Of a DNA stretch of 23,709 bases, positions 7,219 to 15,568 are shown one piece after another; positions within the stretch are counted from its first letter, which is position 1, and every line of letters starts with the position of its first letter. This stretch comes from an uncultured Prevotella sp. (GTDB lineage: Bacteria > Bacteroidota > Bacteroidia > Bacteroidales > Bacteroidaceae). Below the pieces are notes generated by a model. That model had not been told where the DNA came from and did not search any database. It saw only the letters and a list, made by a program, of their open reading frames with translations. The position numbers and the translations under genes are program-made. The stretch is from positions 1-23,709 of the forward strand of contig OMVH01000140.1 in the NCBI GenBank assembly GCA_900314365.1. The letters run 5' to 3'.

Positions 7219-8187
7219 CTAAGATGCCCGCTCCAGACCTTTCTTGCGATAGAGCCAAATCTCCACCGAGTTGATGATGTTCTGCCAAAGAATGTAGCAG
7301 CCCGGCCCCACGGTTGAAAGTGGGGTAAGGTAGGCCGTGGCTATCCAGATGGCAAAAGCCGTGTTCTTCTGTCCCAAGGCCTGTCCGGCTTCTACCGTAG
7401 CATCGAAGTAATGGCCGATAAAACGACCGGTAGCAAACTGTACGATGCAGAGCAAAAGACCAAGCAGGGCTATGATGAGGATGAAACCCACTGACGTGTC
7501 AGCATGGACAATATTCTTCACAGTCGTGCCCGTAACGATTGTGAGCGAGCAGCCCCAAAGGTAATAGCTCAAATCCTTCACTCCCGTCACCCACCGATGG
7601 AAACGATGGAAGCAGTGCTTCACAATGAAAGCCAGGAACATGGGCACTACAAGAACCACGCACACTTCGTAGAGAATCTTCATGAAAGCTGCCATGAAAG
7701 AAATGTCGGCCTCCTTTTCTATCAGTGGAAAGCATGTGGGTATGAGGATGGCAGTAATAAAGTTCGACAGGAAAGTGTATGTGGTCATCTGCTCCAAATT
7801 GCCGCCCAACTTTGCTGTTACTACAGGGGCGGCAGCAGCGCAGGGTCCGATGATGCAAGCCAGAATAGCCTCCATGAGAATGAGGGATTCACCACGCAGA
7901 CGGAACACCAGTATGAGCAGCACCACGGCAAAGACAAATACCACCTGCTGCACGCCCACCCACAGATGCCACTTCACCGGGATGAGCTTGTGGAAGTCGA
8001 CCTTACAGAAGGTCACAAAGAGGATAAGAAACATGAACAGCGGCAGGATGGCATTGCCGATGGGTGAGAACCAGTCGGCAATGGGCTCCAAGACCGGAGT
8101 GTAAGCAAATACCAAATAGACCACAGCTCCGGCGGCCATAGCCACCGGAAGGGTCCAGTCGCGAACGAATTTTAGAATCGGATTCAA
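7219..8187 (-). CDS. Bile acid:sodium symporter (BASS) family transporter, TTG start
   Basis: A 322-residue protein with about nine to ten membrane segments. Features fitting the BASS/SBF fold include the buried IIGPCAAAAPVVTAKLGGN region (about 112-130) and, near the end, GQALGQKNTAFAIW followed by STVGPG, matching the second half-repeat crossover region. Family members import organic anions with Na+; bacterial substrates include bile acids, pantothenate and keto acids, and the substrate here is not known. No ATG fits the N-terminus: the frame has a stop immediately upstream, and the best start is TTG at 8187, one base after the stop of the upstream MFS gene. The next Met is residue 17, inside the first helix. 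Coupling to an ExuT-like carrier suggests a sugar-acid or keto-acid role. Confidence 0.82.
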   Translation of the reverse strand: MNPILKFVRDWTLPVAMAAGAVVYLVFAYTPVLEPIADWFSPIGNAILPLFMFLILFVTFCKVDFHKLIPVKWHLWVGVQQVVFVFAVVLLILVFRLRGESLILMEAILACIIGPCAAAAPVVTAKLGGNLEQMTTYTFLSNFITAILIPTCFPLIEKEADISFMAAFMKILYEVCVVLVVPMFLAFIVKHCFHRFHRWVTGVKDLSYYLWGCSLTIVTGTTVKNIVHADTSVGFILIIALLGLLLCIVQFATGRFIGHYFDATVEAGQALGQKNTAFAIWIATAYLTPLSTVGPGCYILWQNIINSVEIWLYRKKGLERAS

Positions 8188-8188
8188 T

Positions 8189-9643
8189 TTACTTTACTGG
8201 ATTATATTTGGGCACAAGAGCTTTCATTATCGACCAGCCTATAAGATAGGCCACCGAACAATAACAGAAGATGAGCATGTAGCCAGCCTCTTTACCCTCG
8301 AAGCCCATCAGTGCGAAGTGGTGAGCCTCAACATAGTCGAGCAGATAGCCACTGCCAATATTGATGAGGAACGACCCCACACCTCCAGCCATACCGTTAA
8401 GACTCGTAATGGTGCCCACAGCGCGCTTGGGGAAGAGATCACTGCCCACAGAGTAGAGATTGGCCGACCACGACTGATGGGCAGCCAGGATAAGTCCGAG
8501 CAGAATGATGGTGAACCAACAGCTGTAACGGCCTAAAGGTTGTGCAAGAAGCCCGAGCAGCGGCACCACTGCAAAGATGAGCATGGCGCGCAGACGGCTG
8601 TCATAAGCCCCACGGCCCGTCCGGTCCATGATGATCGAAGGCAACTTGCCGCCATAGAGCGACAATAGGGTCAGCGCGTAAAGCGTAAAAATGAGCATCT
8701 GGGCCATGAGAGTGTCAGAGCGGTAGCCCATGACATCGCTGACATAGGCCGGAGTCCAAAAGAGGATGAACCACCAGACTCCGTCGGAGAAGAACTTTGC
8801 AAGAACGATGGCCCACGTCTGCCGCATACGCACGCATTCCCGCAAGGTAATGGGGCGCCCGGTCTCCTCCTCTGTGGTGGTGGTCTTTCCTGCAGCCTCA
8901 TCCTGAAGAATGTAGTTGCGCTCAGCCTTATTCACACGTGGGTTATGGTCAAGGTCCCTGTAAGCAAACACCCACAGACCCATCCAGACAAAGCCTAACA
9001 CACCGATGATGACAAAAGCCATCTCCCAGCCATTACCCACTCCGATGGACTGGAAATAGCGCGCTATCGTGGGGATGCAGAGAGGAGCCACCAAGGCGCC
9101 CACCGTGGAGCCCGCATTAAAAATGCTTGTGGCGAAAGCTCTGTCGCGCTTGGGAAAGTATTCGGCTGTCACCTTTACTGCCGAAGGAAAATTACCGGCC
9201 TCGCCCACAGCAAGAACGATGCGTGCAGCAATAAAGAAGAATACGCTCACCGTGGTAATCATAGACACTGCTCCTCCTGTAGCTCCGATAAGGCTGGCAG
9301 CACTGCTCATACCCACTACATGCTCCGTGGCCCATCCACATCCTGCGTGCAGGCAGGCTCCTGCCGACCATATGCCGATGGCCCAAAGATAGCCCTTGCG
9401 GGTACCGAGCCAGTCGATAATACGGCCGCTGAAGATGTTCGCCACAGCATAGCAAATGGAGAATGCCGCCGCTATTAGGCCGTAATTACCGTTGTTCCAA
9501 TGAAACTCAGGCGCTATGAAATCCTTCCATGTGAGTGAAAGCACCTGACGGTCCATGTAATTGATTGTTGTGGCCAGGAAGAGGAGTCCACAGAGAACCC
9601 ATCTGAAATTGGTCATTTTCTGATTAACTTCTTTTGTTGTCAT
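8189..9643 (-). CDS. MFS transporter, hexuronate (ExuT-like) / ACS family
   Basis: A 484-residue twelve-helix major facilitator. The first helix ends in INYMDRQVLSL, the anion:cation symporter (ACS) family signature found in hexuronate carriers, and GRIIDWLGTRKGY is the loop 2-3 motif. GEAGNFPSAVKVTAEYFPKR fits helix 4 and loop 4-5. The family imports galacturonate, glucuronate or related organic anions with H+. A charged central loop (about 240-265) separates the two six-helix halves. The gene is transcribed away from the rseP terminator region with only 141 bases between, and is followed by the BASS-family carrier one base later. No uronate catabolic genes are in the window, so the substrate is by family only. 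Confidence 0.87.
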   Translation of the reverse strand: MTTKEVNQKMTNFRWVLCGLLFLATTINYMDRQVLSLTWKDFIAPEFHWNNGNYGLIAAAFSICYAVANIFSGRIIDWLGTRKGYLWAIGIWSAGACLHAGCGWATEHVVGMSSAASLIGATGGAVSMITTVSVFFFIAARIVLAVGEAGNFPSAVKVTAEYFPKRDRAFATSIFNAGSTVGALVAPLCIPTIARYFQSIGVGNGWEMAFVIIGVLGFVWMGLWVFAYRDLDHNPRVNKAERNYILQDEAAGKTTTTEEETGRPITLRECVRMRQTWAIVLAKFFSDGVWWFILFWTPAYVSDVMGYRSDTLMAQMLIFTLYALTLLSLYGGKLPSIIMDRTGRGAYDSRLRAMLIFAVVPLLGLLAQPLGRYSCWFTIILLGLILAAHQSWSANLYSVGSDLFPKRAVGTITSLNGMAGGVGSFLINIGSGYLLDYVEAHHFALMGFEGKEAGYMLIFCYCSVAYLIGWSIMKALVPKYNPVK

Positions 9644-9734
9644 AGTAGTAGAATTGCGTTAATCCGCTTTAAGTCGCAGACAGTTATAAGTTTTGTTGGT
9701 GTAAGAATCGAAAGATTTCGCTTAAGGTAACCTT

Positions 9735-9773
9735 CATCGCCCTCCTCCCTCGAACAGAGGAAGAAGAGCGATG
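9735..9773 (-). terminator. Strong hairpin at the end of the tsaB-rseP transcript
   Basis: A 17-bp stem with a 5-base loop (arms 9735-9751 and 9757-9773) lies 11 bases past the rseP stop. On the minus strand all 17 positions pair, three of them as G-U wobbles; on the plus strand the same three are C-A mismatches, so the hairpin is strong only in the rseP RNA. A T-run does not directly follow, so it may instead be a 3'-end stabiliser. Confidence 0.7.
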
Positions 9774-9784
9774 GTATGACAGAG

Positions 9785-11176
9785 CTACATGACGCCTACC
9801 CAGCGTAGGACGTCGTTGAGATTGGCCACTACCATAAGGAGAATAAGTAGTCCCATACCGATGTATTCAGCTTTAAGCTTAATATTCTCGCTGAGCTCAC
9901 GGCCAGAGATTATCTCGCAAAGCAGGAAGAACACATGCCCCCCATCGAGGGCGGGAATGGGCAGGATGTTCATAAAAGCCAAGATGATGCTGAGGAATGC
10001 CGTCATAAGCCAGAACACATGCCAGTCCCACGTGGGTGGGAAGAGACTGCCGATAGCTCCGAAGCCTCCGAGCGACTTAGCTCCATCGGGAGTGAAAAGG
10101 TACTTCATGTCGTCGACATAGTCTTTGAGCACCTTCCAGCCGTAGGTCACTCCGGCGGGGAAACTCTCAAGGAAACTATAGCTCACATGGGTGTTACGGT
10201 AGTCGCGAAGAATGTCGTGGTTGTAGAAGCCTATCTTCAGGTCGGATGTCAGCACCGTCGTGACGGTGTCGGTCCGCGAATCCCCAGCTTTGGCTATGAC
10301 CATCCTCACCGTTCTCACCTTCATGCTGTCGGCGGGTGTCTTCGCCTCACTCATCACGTCGCTCAGACGTCCTATCTCGTCCATAAAGGCATTGTAGGAA
10401 TCCACCTTCTTGCCGTTGAAAGCCAGTATGCTCGCACCCTTCTTTAGTCCTATCTTCTCTGCCGGCGAACCCTTGGCTACGCTGTCGATGAGAAGAGGAT
10501 AGAAAGGTTCCGTGAAGCGAGGCGTACTTTTTATCATATTCAGGAGATTGATGTCTCCTGGCAGATGTATGGCAATCCGCTTGCCGCCGCGCTCAACATA
10601 AGCCACCCGTGCCTCGCTGAGGTCGCGAAGCATGTTGCCTCCATAACTCTTGAAGTCACCCTTCTCGGTACCGATGAGACGGTCGTGGTCACGGAAACCT
10701 AAGGACTTGGCCTCGGTGTTGAAGCGCATGCCATAGGTATAGTTACGGGGCTGCACATAGTCCTCACCCCAGGCAAAGAGCACCATAGCATAAATGAAGA
10801 GCGCCAGCACGAAGTTGACGGTGACGCCGGCCACCATGATGATGAGTTGCTGCCATTTCGGTTTCGACCTGAATTCCCAGGGCTGGGCAGACTTCTTCAT
10901 CTGCTCTGTGTCGAAGCTCTCGTCTATCATGCCGGCTATCTTGCAGTAGCCACCAAGGGGCAGCCATCCCATACCATACTCAGTATCACTGCCCTTGGGC
11001 TTGAAACTGAAGAGCTTTCCACTCCACTTTCCAATGCCAAGGTCGAAGAAGACGAAGAACTTCTCTACCCTCACGCCAAAGAGCTTAGAAGCCAGCATAT
11101 GGCCTCCCTCATGAAGCAGAACAAGCAGAGAGATTGCAAGAATGAACTGGAGGAGTCGAATCAAGAATATTTCCAT
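9785..11176 (-). CDS. rseP: Site-2 intramembrane metalloprotease RseP
   Basis: A 463-residue inner-membrane zinc protease. HEGGH (H22, E23, H26) in the first helix is the HExxH zinc motif, and PALDGGH (D411) in the C-terminal helix supplies the third ligand. A PDZ domain lies around residues 220-290 (GSPAEKIGLKKGASILAFNGK), with a partial one before it. The family cleaves membrane-embedded substrates such as anti-sigma factors and leftover signal peptides. The length is close to that of E. coli RseP (450). It is the last gene of the minus-strand block, 51 AT-rich bases after dxr, the usual partner in many bacteria. Identification is firm; the local substrates are not known. Confidence 0.95.
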   Translation of the reverse strand: MEIFLIRLLQFILAISLLVLLHEGGHMLASKLFGVRVEKFFVFFDLGIGKWSGKLFSFKPKGSDTEYGMGWLPLGGYCKIAGMIDESFDTEQMKKSAQPWEFRSKPKWQQLIIMVAGVTVNFVLALFIYAMVLFAWGEDYVQPRNYTYGMRFNTEAKSLGFRDHDRLIGTEKGDFKSYGGNMLRDLSEARVAYVERGGKRIAIHLPGDINLLNMIKSTPRFTEPFYPLLIDSVAKGSPAEKIGLKKGASILAFNGKKVDSYNAFMDEIGRLSDVMSEAKTPADSMKVRTVRMVIAKAGDSRTDTVTTVLTSDLKIGFYNHDILRDYRNTHVSYSFLESFPAGVTYGWKVLKDYVDDMKYLFTPDGAKSLGGFGAIGSLFPPTWDWHVFWLMTAFLSIILAFMNILPIPALDGGHVFFLLCEIISGRELSENIKLKAEYIGMGLLILLMVVANLNDVLRWVGVM

Positions 11177-11227
11177 TCGGTTTTATTCGGATTATGCTTT
11201 AATACTTATTTATATTATATAATTCTC

Positions 11228-12379
11228 TCAATTGCGCAGCATTGCAGAAGCGATTCTTCGGGCTTCAGCATCTGTCTGCGTGTAGACATCGTAGTCGGGG
11301 TTATTGTCAAAGGATGCCTTCTCCATGGTTTCCCCAATGATATCAGCCATCTCGTAGAATGAGCAACGGCCCTCCCTGAAGGCGGCATTTACCACCTCAT
11401 TGGCTGCATTAAGGATGCACGGCATGTTGCCGCCACGTTTGATGGCTTCGTAGGCCAAAGCCAGACAAGGGAATTTTGTGGTGTCAGGGCGGAAGAACTC
11501 AAGCTTCTTATCGAAGAGGTTCAGACGGTCGCCGTCGAGAGGCAGACGTTTGGGATAAGAGAAAGCATACTGTATGGGAAGCCGCATGTCGGGTACCCCG
11601 AGCTGTGCCTTCACAGCCCCGTCAACAAACTGAACGGCACTGTGCACAATGCTCTGTGGATGTATGAGCACCTCTATCTTCTCAGCTGCAACACCAAAGA
11701 GCCACTTGGCCTCCATCACTTCAAAGCCCTTGTTCATAAGAGTCGCCGAATCGATAGTTATCTTTGCTCCCATCTTCCACGTAGGATGCCTGAGAGCTTC
11801 GGCTGCCGTCACCTGAGCAAGCTGTTCGCGCGAATAGAGACGGAAAGGACCACCGGAGCATGTGAGTAGTATCTTTTCCACTTCGTTGTCCTCGTCGCCT
11901 ACCAATGATTGGAAGATGGCACTGTGTTCAGAGTCAACAGGCAAAATGGGCGTATGATATTCCTGGGCAAGACTGCAAATAAGCTCACCGGCCACTACCA
12001 AGGTTTCCTTATTGGCGAGACATATTTTCTTACCAGCCTTGATGGCATGTATGGTGGGAGCAAGTCCGGCGAAACCGACAAGTGCAGCCAGCACCATATC
12101 GACAGGGCCGGCTTCAACTATCTGACACAGAGCTTCGTGACCTGCATAGACCTTTACGGGCTCACCGGCAAGAAGACCGCAGAGAGGCTCATAATAAGCC
12201 TCATTGGCTATCACCACGGCAGCAGGATGGAACCTGCGGGCCTGCAAGGCAAGTTCTTCGTAGCGGTTGTTAGCTGTGAGGCAATAAACCTCATAGAGGT
12301 CGGGATGCTGACTGATGACATCAAGAGCCTGCGTGCCAATGCTTCCTGTAGACCCGAGGATACAAATCTGTTGTTTCAT
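11228..12379 (-). CDS. dxr: 1-deoxy-D-xylulose-5-phosphate reductoisomerase
   Basis: A 383-residue enzyme of the MEP isoprenoid pathway; it converts DXP to 2-C-methyl-D-erythritol 4-phosphate with NADPH. The N-terminal GSTGSIG (9-15) is the NADPH loop, LANKET (121-126) is conserved, the metal site includes D149 and E151 in PVDSEH, and IDSATLMNKGFEVMEA (209-224) covers the substrate loop with N216, K217 and E220. IHPQSIVHS follows. The length is normal (about 385-400). It sits 5 bases after rimM and upstream of rseP. This is the target of fosmidomycin. Confidence 0.97.
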   Translation of the reverse strand: MKQQICILGSTGSIGTQALDVISQHPDLYEVYCLTANNRYEELALQARRFHPAAVVIANEAYYEPLCGLLAGEPVKVYAGHEALCQIVEAGPVDMVLAALVGFAGLAPTIHAIKAGKKICLANKETLVVAGELICSLAQEYHTPILPVDSEHSAIFQSLVGDEDNEVEKILLTCSGGPFRLYSREQLAQVTAAEALRHPTWKMGAKITIDSATLMNKGFEVMEAKWLFGVAAEKIEVLIHPQSIVHSAVQFVDGAVKAQLGVPDMRLPIQYAFSYPKRLPLDGDRLNLFDKKLEFFRPDTTKFPCLALAYEAIKRGGNMPCILNAANEVVNAAFREGRCSFYEMADIIGETMEKASFDNNPDYDVYTQTDAEARRIASAMLRN

Positions 12380-12384
12380 GTCTT

Positions 12385-12891
12385 CTACAAGTCTAAGATG
12401 CCTTCCGGCAAATTGATTGTAATTGTATGGGTGTCGCTGTCAACATGGGTGATAAGTTCGGGATTAGCCGGTATCAGCTTTCCACTATCTGTTTCGAAAA
12501 GCACGTTAACCGTACTGTCGTCGACATTTACTATGGTTCCTACCAGTTTCCCATGTTCGTCGTGCAGGCTAAATCCAACAAGCTCGTTCCACGAAAGTAC
12601 CCCTTCTTGCTCATCGGAGAGACTCCGGGGAAAGAATACTTCATTGCCTGTGAGTTCACGCGCCTGGTCGGCACTATCGACATCACAGAACTTCACCAAT
12701 GCGACACTGTCGCTGCGGAAACGATAAGACTCCATAAAAAAGGGCACGAGGATACCATCAGTGTCAATAACAAGGTAATCAGCATCGACCCTGTCGAAGA
12801 CATCATCATCGAAAAGGAAGCTTATTTCTCCCTTTACGCCATGAGGCTTTCCCAAGCGCCCTATCCGGAAAACATCTTCTCTCTTAATCAT
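12385..12891 (-). CDS. rimM: 16S rRNA processing protein RimM
   Basis: A 168-residue ribosome-maturation factor that binds S19 and helps 30S head assembly. The N-terminal RimM domain starts with RIGRLGKPHGVKGE (residues 9-22), and the C-terminal PRC-barrel domain carries LIPANPELITHV and INLPEGILDL. The open frame extends 46 codons further upstream into murA, but the ATG at 12891 puts the first conserved motif at the usual place and gives the normal family length. It overlaps the end of murA by 8 bases, so the two are translationally coupled. Confidence 0.93.
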   Translation of the reverse strand: MIKREDVFRIGRLGKPHGVKGEISFLFDDDVFDRVDADYLVIDTDGILVPFFMESYRFRSDSVALVKFCDVDSADQARELTGNEVFFPRSLSDEQEGVLSWNELVGFSLHDEHGKLVGTIVNVDDSTVNVLFETDSGKLIPANPELITHVDSDTHTITINLPEGILDL

Positions 12892-14194
12892 CTGAGCGGG
12901 TAATATGAGCGCCGAGCTTGTTGAGCCGCGTCTCGATGTTTTCATAGCCACGATCGATCTGCGCGATATTATCAATACGACTGGTGCCATTGGCGCTGAG
13001 CGCCGCAATGAGCAAGGCAATACCTGCACGGATATCTGGACTTGTCATGCGTCCGGCACGAAGCGTGCGACGATGGTCATGCCCCACGACAACAGCGCGA
13101 TGAGGGTCGCAGAGAATGATTTGTGCACCCATATCAATGAGCTTATCCACAAAGAACAGACGGCTCTCGAACATCTTTTGATGGAAAAGGACGCTTCCAC
13201 GAGCCTGGGTTGCCACCACCAGCAGCACCGAAATGAGGTCAGGAGTAAGACCGGGCCAGGGCGCGTCGCTGATGGTCATAATAGTTCCATCAATGAAAGA
13301 GTCGATTTGATAATGAGGTTGCCGCGGGATGAGCAGGTCGTCGTCCTCCACCTTTACCTTCACGCCCAAGCGGCGGAAAGCATCGGGAATAACTCCAAGG
13401 TTCTTCAACGATACATCCTTGATACGGACACCGTCACCCACCATGGCAGCCATACCGATGAAGGAGCCCACCTCTATCATGTCTGGGAGTATCGTATGCT
13501 TGGCTCCGTGGAGCGCATCCACTCCTACAATGGTTATAAGGTTTGAGGCAATGCCACTGATGTTGGCCCCCATGGAGTTGAGCAAGTGGCAGAGCTGTTG
13601 GATGTAAGGCTCACAGGCTGCATTGTAGATGGTCGTAGTGCCCTTGGCTAGCACTGCGGCCATGATGATATTGGCCGTTCCCGTCACTGAGGCTTCGTCG
13701 AGCAGCATATAGCTCCCCTTGAGGTTAGAAGCCTCAATATGATAGACATTGCGGTCGTCGTCATGGACGAAGCGAGCGCCTAAATGGCGGAATCCAAGAA
13801 AGTGAGTGTCAAGACGCCGTCTTCCAATCTTGTCGCCCCCTGGCTGAGCCACCGTCGCCCTGCCGAAACGGCCGAGCAAAGGACCTATCGTCAGGACACT
13901 GCCCCGCAACGACGAGCAACGCTTGACGAAGTCGTCGCTGTCTAAATAGTCAAGATCAAGGCTGTCGGCTTGAAAGGTGTAGTCGTGGCTGCTGTTGCGC
14001 CTCACCTTCACTCCCATGTCAGCAAGGAGCTGGATGAGATTGTTCACGTCAAGGATGTCAGGCACATTGCTGATTCTCACCTTGTCGGCAGTGAGCAGAC
14101 AAGCGCTAATAACCTCAAGAGCCTCGTTCTTGGCACCCTGCGGGCGAATGCTTCCGCTGAGCCTATGGCCACCTTCTATAATGAATGACTTCAT
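12884..14194 (-). CDS. murA: UDP-N-acetylglucosamine 1-carboxyvinyltransferase, Asp in place of the fosfomycin-target Cys
   Basis: A 436-residue enzyme for the first committed step of peptidoglycan synthesis: enolpyruvyl transfer from PEP to UDP-GlcNAc. K22 and N23 (PQGAKNEAL) match the conserved substrate-site pair of E. coli MurA, and SLRGSVLTIGPLLGRFG precedes the active-site loop. In that loop the usual PGGC is PGGD: D121 in QPGGDKIGRRRLD stands where E. coli has Cys115, the residue alkylated by fosfomycin. Asp at this position keeps activity and gives fosfomycin resistance in mycobacteria and Chlamydia. The length is slightly above E. coli's 419. It lies between a DUF4290 gene (4 bases upstream) and rimM (8-base overlap). 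Confidence 0.96.
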   Translation of the reverse strand: MKSFIIEGGHRLSGSIRPQGAKNEALEVISACLLTADKVRISNVPDILDVNNLIQLLADMGVKVRRNSSHDYTFQADSLDLDYLDSDDFVKRCSSLRGSVLTIGPLLGRFGRATVAQPGGDKIGRRRLDTHFLGFRHLGARFVHDDDRNVYHIEASNLKGSYMLLDEASVTGTANIIMAAVLAKGTTTIYNAACEPYIQQLCHLLNSMGANISGIASNLITIVGVDALHGAKHTILPDMIEVGSFIGMAAMVGDGVRIKDVSLKNLGVIPDAFRRLGVKVKVEDDDLLIPRQPHYQIDSFIDGTIMTISDAPWPGLTPDLISVLLVVATQARGSVLFHQKMFESRLFFVDKLIDMGAQIILCDPHRAVVVGHDHRRTLRAGRMTSPDIRAGIALLIAALSANGTSRIDNIAQIDRGYENIETRLNKLGAHITRSDD

Positions 14195-14198
14195 GTGC

Positions 14199-14789
14199 CT
14201 ACTTCCGCTTGTGTTTCCTTTCCGGTTCCCGTGCTACAGTATTGAATTTGAATTGATCTAGGTCGAGCTGCACCTTGCCGTCAGTGTACCTTGCCAAGTC
14301 GGAAGCCACCTTTTCGTCATCACTTGAGCCGTGACTCCACTGCATGAGATTACGCTTCATCTGATTGGCTGTCTGTCGAATGAGCTCATCACGCTCCGCG
14401 CCGTCAGGCATGCCCTTCAAGCGGTCGAAAAGCTCGAAAACAAGATTACCGTAATGCTTCACCGGAATCTTCTTCATTGGATATTCCAACGGCTGTGGCT
14501 TAGCAGCTATCTTCTTAGCCTCGCTCACATCGAAAGGATAGTCGATGTCGAGCTTGAAATCACTCATAATGGCGAGGTGGTCCCAAAGCTTCTGTTCGTA
14601 GTTGGCATCCTCTTGGTTCTGAGGCAACATGCGGCCCATAATAGCCACAATAGTCTCAGCACAGCGCTGACGCTCAGCCTTCGTCTTCAGCCCGACGGCA
14701 TAGTCCACCATCTTCTGTATTTCGCGCCCATACTCCGGCAGGATGAGCTTCTCGCGCTGGGTGTTATAGTCTAATCCTTCTATATTCAT
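14199..14789 (-). CDS. DUF4290 family protein of unknown function
   Basis: A 196-residue soluble protein with no signal peptide or membrane helix. The N-terminus LDYNTQREKLILPEYGREIQ and the charged, helical remainder fit DUF4290, which as far as I recall is confined to Bacteroidetes and usually lies next to murA. The C-terminus is highly basic (EPERKHKRK), which could allow nucleic-acid or ribosome contact, but no function is known. It is placed 21 bases after tsaB and 4 bases before murA, so it belongs to the same transcript of translation and envelope genes. Confidence 0.85.
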   Translation of the reverse strand: MNIEGLDYNTQREKLILPEYGREIQKMVDYAVGLKTKAERQRCAETIVAIMGRMLPQNQEDANYEQKLWDHLAIMSDFKLDIDYPFDVSEAKKIAAKPQPLEYPMKKIPVKHYGNLVFELFDRLKGMPDGAERDELIRQTANQMKRNLMQWSHGSSDDEKVASDLARYTDGKVQLDLDQFKFNTVAREPERKHKRK

Positions 14790-14810
14790 CTCTTTATTCT
14801 TATCTTGCTT

Positions 14811-15500
14811 CTACAGTAGTTTCTTGGGGAGCTTAGCCACGAAGTCCTTAAGGTAGAAAGGCACAAAATAGGCCACATCCTCGAATCTCTCCTGGGCTAT
14901 ACGCTTTTCAGCCAAAGGAAACATATTCTTGGCCAAAGGCTCAACATCCTCTATTAAGTGAGCGTTAGGATGACTGATGGTCGGCATGCACTTGGCTGCT
15001 CCCGGGCCAAAGAAGTAGACAGGACCACGGTCAAGGAATTCCTTGTAAGTATCAGCCGTGACAACATCAGCCTGAATGGGGCGCTGCTCCCTGAGCGAGC
15101 GGTCGAAGACCTGTGCGTAGACTTCCATGCGGCGAGCATCAAGCATCGGGCAGAGCAAGGCATCCTCAGAAACCCTCTCCTCCAGCAACACAGGTACACA
15201 AAGCAACTCCAGCGTAGGCACGGCGATGAGTTTGACCCCTCGGCCATAACAAATTCCCTTGGCCATACTGGTACCAATTCGCAAGCCCGTATAGGAGCCT
15301 GGGCCGCAGCTGACAGCCACTGCGTCAAGGGGAATGGCATGGTTGTCAATGAACGAAAGAGCTTCGTCTACAAACACTCCTAACCTCTCGGCATGATTAG
15401 GGCCGCTATGGTCTTCTTGATTGAAAATGAGTTCAGCTTCATTGCTGACAGCCACCGAGCAAACCTCGGTACTGGTGTCAATATTTAGTATACAGGACAT
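14811..15500 (-). CDS. tsaB: tRNA threonylcarbamoyladenosine biosynthesis protein TsaB
   Basis: A 229-residue ASKHA-fold protein that partners TsaD and TsaE to make t6A37 on ANN-decoding tRNAs. NIDTSTEVCSVAV (6-18) is the first phosphate-loop strand, NHAERL (35-40) is conserved, and SCGPGSYTGLRIG (64-76) is the hallmark motif. The length matches E. coli TsaB (231). It is the first gene of the minus-strand block and faces yicC across a 90-base divergent promoter region. Confidence 0.95.
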   Translation of the reverse strand: MSCILNIDTSTEVCSVAVSNEAELIFNQEDHSGPNHAERLGVFVDEALSFIDNHAIPLDAVAVSCGPGSYTGLRIGTSMAKGICYGRGVKLIAVPTLELLCVPVLLEERVSEDALLCPMLDARRMEVYAQVFDRSLREQRPIQADVVTADTYKEFLDRGPVYFFGPGAAKCMPTISHPNAHLIEDVEPLAKNMFPLAEKRIAQERFEDVAYFVPFYLKDFVAKLPKKLL

Positions 15501-15530
15501 AATCGTAGCCTTCTAACTCTAATTAATCTG

Positions 15531-15538
15531 CAAATTTA
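15531..15538 (-). promoter_or_regulatory. -7 promoter element for the tsaB operon
   Basis: On the minus strand the bases read TAAATTTG, matching TAnnTTTG, 30 bases before the tsaB ATG at 15500. No well-spaced TTTG is seen upstream. Confidence 0.55.
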
Positions 15539-15560
15539 CGTTATTTTCCCGCAAAATTCG

Positions 15561-15568
15561 TACTTTTG
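15561..15568 (+). promoter_or_regulatory. -7 promoter element for yicC-gmk-nadD
   Basis: TACTTTTG matches TAnnTTTG and lies 22 bases before the yicC ATG. With the minus-strand element at 15531-15538 it makes a compact divergent promoter pair whose -7 boxes are only 22 bases apart. Confidence 0.6.

Noticed and set aside
7504..8104. Long plus-strand open frames antisense to the BASS gene
   Set aside because: They mirror the minus-strand codon pattern, are rich in His, Cys and Met, and have no recognisable motif.
12892..13029. 46-residue N-terminal extension of RimM inside murA
   Set aside because: It has no similarity to RimM, and the ATG at 12891 gives the usual length; the extension is the antisense-phase reading of murA codons.
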